This document shows positions 35,142-46,400 of a DNA stretch of 64,000 bases, in pieces. Source of the DNA: Purshia tridentata. Lineage: Eukaryota > Streptophyta > Magnoliopsida > Rosales > Rosaceae. The position numbers and the translations under genes are program-made. The stretch covers positions 1 through 64,000 of the forward strand of contig QANT01002103.1 of the NCBI GenBank assembly GCA_003254885.1, given 5' to 3'. Below the pieces are notes generated by a model, which had not been told where the DNA came from, made no database searches, and saw only the letters and a list, made by a program, of their open reading frames with translations. The first letter of the stretch is position 1. Each line of letters begins with the position of its first letter.

Positions 35142-37948
35142 TCATGAGCAACATGCTTTTAGAATATCTTCGATATCTGGATCATCCCCAGCTTCTTTGT
35201 CCTGCTCCAATGAGAAAACTTTAACAATAAATAACATGAAATTACAAAGTAGCCACAAGTCACTAGCATGAGAATCTACAAATTACCAAAGTTCCTGTCT
35301 TAATGGGAAAGAGAGAATCTATCTCAATCGCTCTACTTGTGCAATATTGAGTCATTTGTATGCTTTTGAAAACCATATGCACTTTCATCTATTCTGTTCT
35401 CCTAATCAAAATGGATGGCCTTATGTTATCTGGTGGGTTTGATTTTTTCAATCTGAACTGGTTACTCACACATGATGAAGCAAAAAGGTTATCAATTCTC
35501 ATTCAGACACATAACGATGGGAGACTTACCCTGTGAATGTACAAGATGTTACTTTTACCAGGACCTGCAACTAAGATTCCACCTTGCTGCCTGTCAAACA
35601 AAAAATTCGTAAAAACAGTGCTAATTACTGCTAAAAAAACAAATGCCAACAGCAGGTCAGAAGGTGACAAGATGGATATACGGATATACCAGCCACCTCT
35701 GGCCACGGTGTCCTGTTCAAAAGAAAGCTTCCAGTCCTGTCGATAACCCTCCATGTACAACTGAATTATCTTAAGACCTGCCTAGAGTGTCATGGAAGCA
35801 ACTTCAATGAGAAATCTTACTTGCTGTAAGAAAATACCAAAAACTTCAGAAGCACCACTACTATGNNNNNNNNNNNNNNNNNNNNNNNAAATATGTGATG
35901 GAAGAATAAAATACACAAGCCAATAAAAGAAAACAAGAGAGCACCAAGAATTTAACGTGGTTCGGCAAAATCCTGCCTACGTCCACGAAGAGTTTCCTTC
36001 ACTATGAGAGAAATAACCTTGTACAAGAATTACACTCAAGAGTTTAATCCCAAACCCGAGCCCTTGTACCCAATAGGATACACCCCTTGTACACCCTCTC
36101 TCAACTAGAAGATTACTCTATCCAAGCCTTGCCCTCTCACACACAACTCCCTTGGTGAACTCTCACACCTTGAGTTGAAGACTTTGAGAAGACAACTTGC
36201 TTAAGTTGCCTTCCCTCTCACACACAACTCCCTTAGTGAACTCTCACACCTTGAGTTGAAGACCTTGAGAAGGCCTTGAGAGCTTGATCTTAAATGCCAA
36301 GCCTCATCCTCCTTTTATAGCCATGGATGGATCCTTCTAGCAACTTGGAGAAAAGTCCACCAACTCTTGGATCCTTCTAGAAACTTGGAGAAAAGTCCAC
36401 CACCCAAGCCTTGTAGAATTCTCTACAAACTTCTTGAACTTTAGTCAACTTGCACTAACTAGAAAGAAGTAGAAGATTCTAGATCTTCAATTAAACCTCT
36501 TGCACTAACTAGAAAGAAGTAGAAGATTCTAGATCTTCAATTAAACCTCATGGGCTGGACCAATCCCAACATACTATGCATTGTCACATAAATAAAGGGC
36601 ATACAATGTTTCATACTTACTTTGGGAGTAAATGTGGTTAAGACCCCAGAAACAAATCTTAATGCCTCATATGAGGAGTGGCTGGCATCTGCATAAACTT
36701 CTGAAACAACAAGAGAGAGTTTTGTGACTGTGACTGTGATGCATTAAACTTACAGATGCACTAAAAGCTCTTTTGAAATTTACCTCCTTTGAATTTTGTT
36801 TGCTCAGTGAATGCTTTTGCCTACACCAAATTACTGCTCATGGTTACAACAAAGATTTATTGGATTTACATCAAACAGTATATCAAAATTAGAAATAGAT
36901 AAAGAAGCCTTGGCTACTGAGCCTTAGCAAAGTTCAACTCACAATCTAGCTAGTATAAAGTATAAACTACAAAGTGTAAATGGTCAAGGCTATGTATTCA
37001 GGGCAAACCTGGTCAATGCTACCAGGTCCAATCAAAATAAGTGCCACACCAAATGCATCCATTACATCCTGTCAATATATAAAATGTGTTACAAGCTTTA
37101 AACTGTGTTCACAAAGAGGCATGTATTCAACAATAAAAAAAGTAATAAGTTCATAGGCATCTCCTATTTCTGGGAAAGGCTTTAGTATGCCTTGTGGAAT
37201 TGACAAAGATCCCATACAATAATTTACACATACTAAAATTTCTCGAAATTATATTATGATGAGGAAAAAGAAGAAGATATTTACTAGAAATAGTTCATAA
37301 ATTTTATGTTAAACATGTGGCAGGCATATCAATTTTTATGGAATCGGTAATTACCTTCTTTGAGGCAAGATAGTCAGCCCGTTTGCGGCAAAAGACGCAT
37401 CTGAAATAAATTAAAAATTAACAATCTTGAAGGAATATAGAACTATTGCTAATCGAAATTTAGTTACAGAAATAGAAAATGACCCGAAATGGCGTGCAAA
37501 AGCGACGACAGCTTTCCTATCTTTCCACAAATCCGTAATTGGAATTTCATTTCCATTCAAATCAAACACTTGCACTGCGTCTAATAAATTTGCTGTATCT
37601 CCACCGTTCAAAGTAGACTCGATCCCTGTTGCACAGGATTACGAAGATATATAAGAACTGTAATTATTTTCCTTTTCCGTCATTTCCTAGGAAACCAAAC
37701 AGATTATGAGAAAAGAAAATTTTGCCTGGGGAACCAGACACTGCAGATGCTACGACATGGCTTTGGCTTTGCCCTTGCCCTGGTGAGAACTTGACCAGTC
37801 CGTTGCAGTTACTGAGGTTGCGAACGAAGCTAACGTTTCGATTCGGAGATGGGTTGGAGCAGAGTGCACGTGTCGAATTGCGATTGGTGCTCCTGCTAAC
37901 TTGGAGTTTATTGTACAGGAGTGTTGCAGCAGAGAGAGTAACCGCCAT
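35142..37948 (-). CDS. PRXL2/AAED1-type thioredoxin-fold protein, predicted plastid
   Basis: Nine exons join to 266 aa: 37948-37726, 37625-37484, 37400-37355, 37068-37009, 36820-36784, 36700-36621, 35781-35690, 35590-35530 and 35201-35142. Seen: a Ser/Asn/Arg-rich N-terminus typical of transit peptides; VQVFDLNGNEIPITDLWKDR; a CxxC-type active site in ARHFGCVFCRKRADYL; FGVALILIGPGS; GEVYADASHSSYEALRF; the PRXL2 segment LYMEGYRQDWKLSFEQDTVA and GGW; QQGGILVAGPG; and DPDIEDILKACCS at the end. It belongs to the AhpC/TSA-like PRXL2 family (Arabidopsis At2g37240 type), with a presumed redox role. Intron 1 seems to use a GC donor. The large sixth intron holds a solo LTR and an assembly gap. A divergent partner, adenylate kinase, starts 283 bp away. 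Confidence 0.9.
35864..36571. mobile_element. Solo LTR of a Ty1/copia-like retrotransposon (fossil)
   Basis: The element begins TG and ends CA, and is flanked on both sides by the 5-bp target-site duplication TACTA (35859-35863 and 36572-36576). It lies wholly inside intron 6 of the PRXL2 gene. Reading from its right end on the minus strand it starts TGTTGGGATTGG, a usual plant LTR start. The left part contains the motif TTTAACGTGGTTCGGC, common in plant copia-type LTRs. No internal coding region is present, so it is a solo LTR left by recombination between two LTRs. Its left end is masked by 23 Ns, so length is about 700 bp with uncertainty. The intact duplication suggests modest age. Confidence 0.8.
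35866..35888. other. Assembly gap (23 N)
   Basis: Run of Ns at the left end of the solo LTR. Real gap length is unknown. Confidence 1.
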
Positions 37949-38231
37949 GCTTTCTCAGCAGAGGAAAGCAGTCGAGTTCCGAGTTCGTTGGACGCCGTGT
38001 GCATTTAGTGGCGACGTTTATGACCGTTTGTTTATTTGTGGGGAACGAGATCACACGTGGCACTCGCTGAGCAATTCGTCCAACAAAACCGTTAAAACGA
38101 CACGTCGTTTGTAGTCAACTAGAAAAACGGCATTAGGGTTACGCGGCATAAAAGTGAAAACTTCCATTCAAAGCTTTGGGTCTTTATCAACTTCCTAACG
38201 AACTCTCTCTGCAAACTGAAACCTTTCTCCA
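37949..38231. promoter_or_regulatory. Bidirectional promoter, PRXL2 / adenylate kinase
   Basis: Only 283 bp separate the two divergent start codons, so the promoters must overlap. It contains a G-box CACGTG at 38054-38059 and a 16-bp near-palindrome AAACGACACGTCGTTT at 38095-38110. Both are ACGT-core sites of the kind bound by bZIP/bHLH factors. Confidence 0.65.
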
Positions 38232-39649
38232 ATGGCGGCCTTAACCCGCCTATCAAAACCCTCGTTTGCATCTCACTCCTCCTTCACATATCTAAGGCGG
38301 TGCTTGTATTCAGGCATAGCATCCGAGCCCAATGCTCATGGAGCTTCGTCTTACAGCCCACACATGGGGGCCAAGCCCAATCTCGCGTCCAAGGACCCCA
38401 AGGACCGGAACGTGCAGTGGGTCTTCTTGGGCTCGCCGGGCGTCGGAAAAGGTACCTACGCTAGCCGCCTCTGTAACCTCCTCGGCGTCCCTCATATCGC
38501 CACTGGAGATCTCGTCCGCGAAGAGCTCGCTTCCTCCGGTCCCCTCTCTCAAGAGGTTTTGACTTCTTTTAATTGCTCACTGTTCTTTTCTCAGATCTGA
38601 AACTTTGTGGTTTTGTATATGATCGTCACTAGTATTCATCGTGTTCGGTTGTTCGCTACTGTTTGCAGCTATCGGAGATTGTGAACCAGGGGAAGTTGGT
38701 CTCTGATGAGATTATAATAAGCTTGTTGTCGAAGAGGTTGGAGGCTGGGGAAGCTAAAGGTGAATTGGGTTTCATTCTCGACGGTTTTCCGAGAACCATA
38801 AGACAAGCGGTGAGTGTCTTGGCTGTTGTTGTAGACTTGTATCATATAGCAGGTTCAGATTGTATGATGTTATAGTAAGTAAGGTGAAGCTCTTAAATTG
38901 CTAAATTCTATGTGGGTATGAATGAAATGAGTAATTGTGAGCTGAAAATCGTGGAATTATTACTATTACATGGTACAGAACTGGTGAAAATGTGCTGGAG
39001 GATTGATTGTTCTTTATGTGTCATAGGAAATATTGGAAGGGGTGACAGAGGTTGACTTGGTGCTCAATCTGAAGCTTCGGGAAGATGTGTTGCTTGAGAA
39101 ATGCCTTGGTAGAAGAATCTGTAGTCAGTGTGGGGGGAATTTCAATGTGGCCTCCATTAATGTCAAGGGTGGGAATGGCAGTCCTGCAATTAGCATGGCT
39201 CCGCTTCTTCCCCCTCCGCATTGTATGTCAAAGCTTATTACTCGGTCGGATGATACTGAAGATGTGGTTAAACATCGGATTCATGTATACAATGAAAAGG
39301 TATTGCTCTATACTTGTATCGTGATTGATCATGGAAACATTTGAATAACGTATGTATATAAAAAAAGTTTGACAAGAGCCGTGCCTGTCATTATTTTCTG
39401 GTGTTGGTATATTTGGTTTCTTTAGGAAAAGAAGAAATAATCGCATTTCTCTGTTCTCTTTAACTGTTCATTTTTGATGATTTGTATTCCTAATGGTTCT
39501 TGCAGAGTCGGCCTGTAGAGGAATTCTACTGTAGTCGAGGGAAACTATTGGAGTTTGATTTGCCAGGAGGGATCCCGGAATCTTGGCCAAAGTTGCTTGA
39601 AGTTCTTAATCTTGATGACTACAAGGAGAAGCAGTCTGTTGCAGCATAA
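38232..39649 (+). CDS. Adenylate kinase, predicted chloroplast isoform
   Basis: Four exons (38232-38555, 38669-38809, 39027-39299, 39506-39649) encode 293 aa. Seen: a Ser/Arg-rich N-terminal targeting region; the P-loop [18 protein letters not shown]; the AMP-binding segment [21 protein letters not shown]; the lid with [14 protein letters not shown], whose CxxC is the start of the lid domain; and [14 protein letters not shown]. It interconverts ATP + AMP with 2 ADP. It matches the Arabidopsis chloroplast ADK1 type (At2g37250). Plastid location is inferred from the N-terminus and family. It shares a promoter region with the PRXL2 gene. Confidence 0.95.
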
Positions 39650-40172
39650 TATTTTATACTGCCACTCTCTGGACACGTAAGGTGCGTGCTGGGGACTTGG
39701 CCACTTTCAATTTTTTGGTATGGTTCTTTCTCATGGAGAGAATTCTGTTACATTTGTGTTGGGAGAGAGTATTTCCATTTGTAATGTTTGGTTGAGGGAT
39801 TATTCATTTACTAACAATTTTGTGGCAGCAATAAGCTTCAGTAGTGGAAGCTAATGATACTCTATTGTTGTAACTTATGATTGATTAATAATTTTATATA
39901 TCAAATTGCGTCTTGTGGGGCTTCAAAAATGTTCTATAGGTTTTGACTGAGAATTTTTTGATGCCCCTCAATTGAAACTTGTTCCAATGATTTTCATTTC
40001 TGTCCCCTGTGACTTTATAAGATTTCATTCAGATAATTTTGTGAAACATGGTACTTCCTATTGTATTTTAGTATAAGATGAACCAGTCATGCATGCTACA
40101 GGCCCATTATGGCAGGGTCGTTGGTTGTTATGTGCATTCGTTAAACCTATTCTTTATCAGATTTCTTATGCC

Positions 40173-40613
40173 GCTGGCCGAGCTGGTTGGCTCTAGTACT
40201 GCCAATCAGCAAGTTAACAGCTGCAGATATTTAATTGCGGCACAATACCAGCTCTTTGCTGCAGAAGTTTGAGCGGTGCAAGATAGAATGTGCAGTACAT
40301 TTCACGTAATTAAATTCTTTTTACACTTTCATAATCTTGTACACAAAATTACAGCAATTTTATTGTAAATCCATGTAGTTAGAATTTATGGTGTCAACTA
40401 GGCAGCTGGCCGAGCTGGTTGGCTCTTGTACTGCCAATCAACAAGTTATCAGCTGCAGATATTGAGTTGCGGCACAATACCAGCTCTTGACCGCAGAAGT
40501 TTGAGCGGTGCAAGATAGAATGTGCAGTACATTTGACTTCATGATCTTGTACATTAAATTATAGTGATTTTATTGTAAATCCATGTAGTTAGAATTTATG
40601 GGGTCAATTAGGT
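40173..40613. repeat. Tandem duplication, period 232 bp
   Basis: Copy 1 (40173-40404) and copy 2 (40405-40613) both begin GCTGGCCGAGCTGGTTGGCT and both include GAGCGGTGCAAGATAGAATG and ATTGTAAATCCATGTAGTTA. Copy 2 has lost about 23 bp and both carry scattered substitutions, so the event is not recent. No coding content is evident. Confidence 0.9.
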
Positions 40614-41989
40614 ATGATGAATGAATATGTGTGTGTATGCATTTTTTAACTAATTTAGCTTGAAAAACTTAAAATTTTGGAGAAGATTAGTGTTTACTTG
40701 GGGCCCTTGTTGGGTTTTGGTCTTTTGGTTTTGAGTCTTGTGACTAGCTATTGTTCCATTCTAACTTGTTGATAGCTGCGTTGCATTTGCGCACTGCCAA
40801 GTTGTCGATTGCAGAGAATGTACATGTCCTTGGAGTCCCATTGTAAATTATGAAATAATAAAGCATCTTATCTTTCTGGCTATCTAAAAATAGAATTTTT
40901 TTTTTTCTTCCTCTCATTCCAAAATTATCTTATCTTTCTTTAGGCTCCCTCCTCTACTCTTATTTTATGTTTTCATGGCAATCATTGCTATAATTCAAAC
41001 ATGATAAGATTACAACTTTCTGGATTCTTCATATTTGAGGACTAAAGCTGAAAGCTGCAATGTTGCTGACTATTCTCAATCTCTATCAAAGAAAATTATA
41101 GGCCTTTCTGCCACCCCACAGACACACACACCATCTATCTATATTTTGCAATACCCCAGCCTCCAATTATTCGATCAGAAAGTTTCAGTTTTGGCAACTG
41201 GATTTGTTTAATTATGTTTCCTCGTCATCATAATTCCAGCCATACTATTCTGAATTTCTGGTTTTATTCACCCACCTCTCCGCCTGGCTCACAATTGCTG
41301 CACTTGGACTTGAAGGTGCGTGATGAAGTCCTTCAAAGTTTTGAGGTTGATATTGATATTGATGGAAATTTAAACTATTTTACACATTAATAGTCAAGTT
41401 AAAAGTTAGAGCTAATACTTGACATTTCAAAAGAAGATGGTGTGGGGGACAGGATTCAAGGGGATTGGGCATATTTACAGGAAACAAGCTAATTGCTTTT
41501 TCTGATGGAGATGCCTATGGTCATCTCAATGTTTATTTTACTAAACTAGTCTTTTAAATAATTTCATAGAATACAGCTTTAAAACAGTTAACTGCGTTGC
41601 GAACACCCACTTTGTTTGTATGGGGTAGTAAAATAGAGCAAAATGCAATCCAAAATCGAAAATTAAAAAACAACAATTAAAGAGTGGGTGGTTAACCACT
41701 AACTTCCTTTTAGTATAAATCTAATCATGATTTATACATTAAATTCCTCATAAAATAAAAATCTACTTAATCTATTACTAGCAAAATTATAAAAATATAT
41801 TTATCCTCTATATATAATATTTATAAATAAGTTTGTTATTGTAATTGTGACTAATTTGATCTATTTATTATTGCTAGTAACAGATTATTTGTTAGATAAG
41901 ATTATATTACAAATTTAGAAACCTTAAAAAAATCTTAAACCCACTTTAGGAGTTCCTTGCAAGTTGCAACACCCAATCCGCACTCATTT

Positions 41990-41998
41990 AGATATTTT
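41990..41998 (-). promoter_or_regulatory. Evening element upstream of PRR7
   Basis: AAAATATCT on the minus strand, about 1.4 kb before the main ATG and about 680 bp before the putative first exon. Evening elements bind CCA1, LHY and RVE8-type Mybs. In AT-rich DNA single matches also arise by chance (one lies near 9260). Confidence 0.4.
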
Positions 41999-42207
41999 AT
42001 GAGATTTTTACCAAAACGACATGCCTCAGCAAATGAATCCAAGTTTCCAACATCATGAGAAAGGATACTATTGTCAATTCGCAAAACAAAATTTAACACG
42101 TCACCACCGCCTCTTCAAGCAATGCTAAACAAATGGTGGAAAACCGGGCGAGTAGTTGATCCGCGACAAGGACGTTTCTCCTGCCCGTACCCGCCATCCA
42201 ACACCGC

Positions 42208-42213
42208 CACGTG
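42208..42213. promoter_or_regulatory. G-box upstream of PRR7
   Basis: CACGTG in a locally GC-rich segment about 460 bp upstream of the putative first exon, accompanied by ACGT cores (GACGTGGC near 42340, CCACGTCAGC near 42393). Confidence 0.45.
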
Positions 42214-42546
42214 TTGCCAACCAGATCTCCCAGATTTCCAGATATGCCAAGCGAGTCCCTGAGCTTAGTGCTTTAGATTTCGTCCAGCTCAGCAATCCCC
42301 CGGGCCCAAGTTGTTGTCGAGCTGTAAATATCTCATCCGACGTGGCGTTCTGGAACGTCATAATTAAACTAAATCCACACCCTCCATCTCCCCACGTCAG
42401 CAGCGTTGGATTCATCTCACATCTCATATCTTTTTCCTCTTTCCCTCTTCCCTCGACGAAAGCATCGCCCATTATACTCCTTATAACTGTTTTAGTGAAC
42501 GTTTTCTCGGTCCAGTCAAGCAAAAATCAAAATCCAAAAAGAAAAA

Positions 42547-42568
42547 AAAAATCTAAATTCAGATTTTT
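42547..42568. promoter_or_regulatory. Inverted pair of CCA1-binding sites (CBS)
   Basis: AAAAATCT at 42547-42554 is followed six bases later by its inverse AGATTTTT at 42561-42568. AA(A/C)AATCT is the CBS bound by CCA1/LHY-type Mybs, and known PRR7/PRR9 promoters carry such sites. It lies in the promoter or 5' UTR of this gene. Confidence 0.55.
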
Positions 42569-43404
42569 ATTGAAGGTCGAAACTGATACGTGAAAATTAA
42601 TCTTTTTTTGGAAGTATGATATTTTTTAGTACAATTTTTTTCCTGGTAACTTACCGCCGGATCTAGGTCAGTTATGGCGGTTGATGAAGCTCTGCAGGTG
42701 ATTTCTTCCATGTTATTTGTTTGATTTTATACTACTGTGTTTATTTGGATTTTTTTTTTGTCTACTCTAATTTATATAATTGGAAGCTCATTTGAATAAT
42801 TCTAAATCATTTTTAGCTGGTGAAGAAATGGTTTGTGGCATGTTTTGCAATCTAACTTATGCTTTACTGTTAATTTTGTATATATTTCAATTATTTTGGT
42901 GGATAAATTTGTATGTGATGTTGCAAAGCTATCAACCTTGGAGCAGCTATGCTCTTGCTTGACTTGGGATTTGGAATAACAATCTTTTTGGAAATGTTAT
43001 AAATTTTCTGCATACTGGTAATTTTCATTCAGGGGAAGCTAACTTTTCTTTGAAGGAAGAATTGATGTCAATGTTTTAATGATGATTCTTTGTCTGACAT
43101 AATGCTCTGGTCTTACAGGGTGAGAGCAATTTGTTGGGTTTCAAGCCATTTTTAGCTAGTTGACAACAGTTCAGCCTAAATTTGGCATCAGTTGTATAAA
43201 TTCAGTTATGGATTTGCTTTTGGCATCGCTTTGTACTCGGTTAATACACTTTGTTTAGGCTGAGAAAGGTTTGTAGTTGCAGAGGTTTGGTTTTTGAGAA
43301 CATCGCTATGCGCCATTCTTTCAGCCGATTCAAGAGGATTTTTCGTGAACTTGGGCCATCTTTACTATTATTAGTCTTTTGTCTAGTTGACAGGGAGTGT
43401 TCCG

Positions 43405-46400
43405 ATGAGTGTTGATAGTGATGAGGACAAACAACTACTGCAGCTGAATCATCATCCGTGGGATGAGGAGAAGAGGGTTAAGGATGGAGTGGTGGATAGG
43501 GAACAGAGGTTAGTCGAGGAAGATGAGGTGAAAAACAATGAAATAGCTGAAGATGTAAAAGGTGGGCAAGGAGGGGCTGTTCAATCCCAGGTTGTTATGC
43601 AACAGCCTCAAGGGTCATCAGTTTGCTGGGAGAGGTTTCTACATGTTAGGTCTCTCAAGGTTTTGCTGGTGGAGTATGATGATTCTACTCGCCATGTTGT
43701 GACTGCACTGCTTCGTAATTGCAGTTATGAAGGTTAGTAGTGACTTTGCTTCTGAAACACCAAATGCTTCATATTTATGACCATGAGCAAAATCTCGATA
43801 CCCAACAAACATCTCAAGACCTCAACCATTACAAGATGAGTTCAAACCAGAGCAAATTCTCCTGGCTTACATTCCCATTTGACTTTTTTATAGCCTTGAA
43901 ACTGATCTGGAATTAAAATTCCTGTTTCCTAAACATCCAGAAATAGAAACCAACTTGTACCCAAACAAAACAGAAAAACAAGGAAACAGAAAACCAAGAT
44001 CATTCTATTCAATATTTACAAAATCATGCCTAAATTCTTGAGGTAGATACTAATTTGGTCATCTATTGTTTCATTACTAAAATTATATGAAGTTTTTGAC
44101 CAAAGAAAAAATAATTTGAAGTTGACCAAACTTTATATTCATTGTCAAGACCATAAAGGAGGACCTAAAAACATTTCGTTAACTCTTTTATAGTCATGCA
44201 ATTAGAAATAGGACAAAATTCTGTTTTTCTAAAACCATACATAATCTGTCTTTCCTAGTACTTATTGGAAAGTGAATCCTAAACCAACTAGGACTTCAAC
44301 GAGCCAAAAAAAACACAACACAACTTGCTTCTTTTTTTCTTTTTATTTCATTTGTTAAAATCCAGGACTGATCCTTGATTATTATAAATTTGTATTTTCA
44401 GTTATAGAAGCAGCAAATGGATTACAAGCCTGGAAGATTCTTGAAGATTTGACAAATCATGTTGATCTAGTATTGACTGAGGTACTCCTGCCATGCTTAT
44501 CAGGCATTGGTCTTTTATCTAAGATTATGAGCCATAAGACACGGAAAAATGTTCCTGTGATTAGTAAGTTTTTTCACATACCCATCATTGACACTTTAAC
44601 AGTTGTACTGAGTAACAATGCTCTGTTATGACAGCAAGTAAAGATGTTTATCTATGCCTTCTGATGGGAATTGTGTGCAGTGATGTCATCTCATGATTCA
44701 ATGGGTGTGGTCTTTAAGTGTTTGTCAAAGGGTGCTGTTGACTTTCTAGTGAAACCCATACGGAAGAATGAGCTTAAGAACCTCTGGCAGCACATTTGGA
44801 GGAGATGCCATAGTGTGAGTTACAGTGATATTAAATATGGTTTCTCAATAGTTAATACATTGTTTTTTATTTATTTTTAGATTGCAGTTTATATTATATC
44901 ATTTTTTTGCCTGACTAGTGTCTAGTTTTTCTCAGTCTAGTGGTAGTGGAACTGGAAGTGCAAGTGGCACACAGACTCAAAAGTCGGTAAGATCAAAAAG
45001 TGTTGATAAGTCTGAGAACAACAGCGGAAGCAATGATGGGGAAGATAATGGGAGCATTGGTTTGATTGTTGGTGATGGAAGTGACAATGGGAGTGGCACG
45101 CAGGTACGGCAGTTATTATATAATAACAATATCTTGGATGGTGCATGCATATTAATTAATAAACAGTTTCACATTATTTTGGAGAAGGGCAGAAAATATA
45201 TTCTTCTTAAAAGAATAAGCTCATAATTTGCAGCTTTACTTCCTTTCAGATCTGTGCATTAACTACTCTGGTTTTTCAGCTGTGATATTATCTTCACTTG
45301 CTAGACGGATTGGTAATGCTGGTCCTGTGGATGGCATATGAATTAATTATTTTTAATTGCATTAGTGATCAGTTTCTGATTTTAGGTTTTAAGAAACTAA
45401 GGGTTTATTAGCTTGTAAGATTAATTTTAATGGCTTTTAGCTTGTTTTGCCTTTTAACTCGTAAAAGTCAATACTTAATTGTTACAAAACCTGGGAAGTA
45501 CAGATTACTATATTTTGTATCTAGTTAAGTCAACCTCTAAACGTAGCCAATAGATAATCTATGGAAGTTTTCAAGAACTCTCGTGTCTTTCAAATTGTGA
45601 ATGAGTCGTCAACCAGTAAAGGAGCAAGTGTTGTTAATCAATTCAAGGATTAGCCCATTCCTTTGCTGTAGGGCATATGTTTGACATAGTATTAGATATT
45701 ACTGATGGACAACAAAATTTTATGTGCTTATTTCTGTTATCTTAATAACCTGGATATATCCACCATAATACACATAAGTTTTTTTGCATATACAAGCACT
45801 GATTAACTGACCAAGCTATGTAAATACACATTTTTCTTTTTGATGTATCAAGATATGTACGTGTGTATATATATTATGCGTGGATGTGGAAGAGGCAAAC
45901 CAAGATATGCATGGATGCACTTATGTATGTTCATTTTGAGATAGTATGAAATTATTGATTATGCACGTTACCTGAATCTGAGTCTGGGCAATCAAAAGCA
46001 TTTGCAGATGTACCCAAGAAGTAATTATGTTATAAGACTTGGGTTTAATTGATACACTTTTTGTTACAGTATGCCAATCAATGTTCATCTCCTTAAAGGA
46101 AAAAAATGAGAAAATAACTTCATAAAAAGACCTAGACTCATAGATATGTATAATGTAGTCCTACTGACTGTTTTATTTGCAGAGTTCTTGGACAAAACAA
46201 GCTATAGAAGTTGACAGTCCACGAAAAGTGTTTTCATGCCGTCATGTAGCTGAGTGTCCTGATAGTACTTGTGCCCAAGTAGTTCACTCAACCACTGAAA
46301 CATTTGGTAACAAATTGGTTCCTGCAACTGCAACAAGGAAGTGTCAACAAGAGAAGGGACAACATGGTATCCCATCCCTGAAATTATCTAAACCTGTGTG

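Larger units (their letters stand above)
39650..42546. other. Intergenic, ADK 3' flank and PRR7 upstream region
   Basis: No gene recognised. It contains the 3' UTR of ADK, a tandem duplication at 40173-40613, and PRR7 upstream DNA with an evening element (41990-41998), a G-box (42208-42213) and further ACGT cores near 42340 and 42394. The antisense ORFs at 42125-42593 overlap this promoter DNA and are not supported. Confidence 0.55.

Noticed and set aside
42125-42593. Overlapping 132- and 145-codon ORFs on opposite strands
   Set aside because: They lie in GC-richer PRR7 promoter DNA with ACGT motifs and show no family features.
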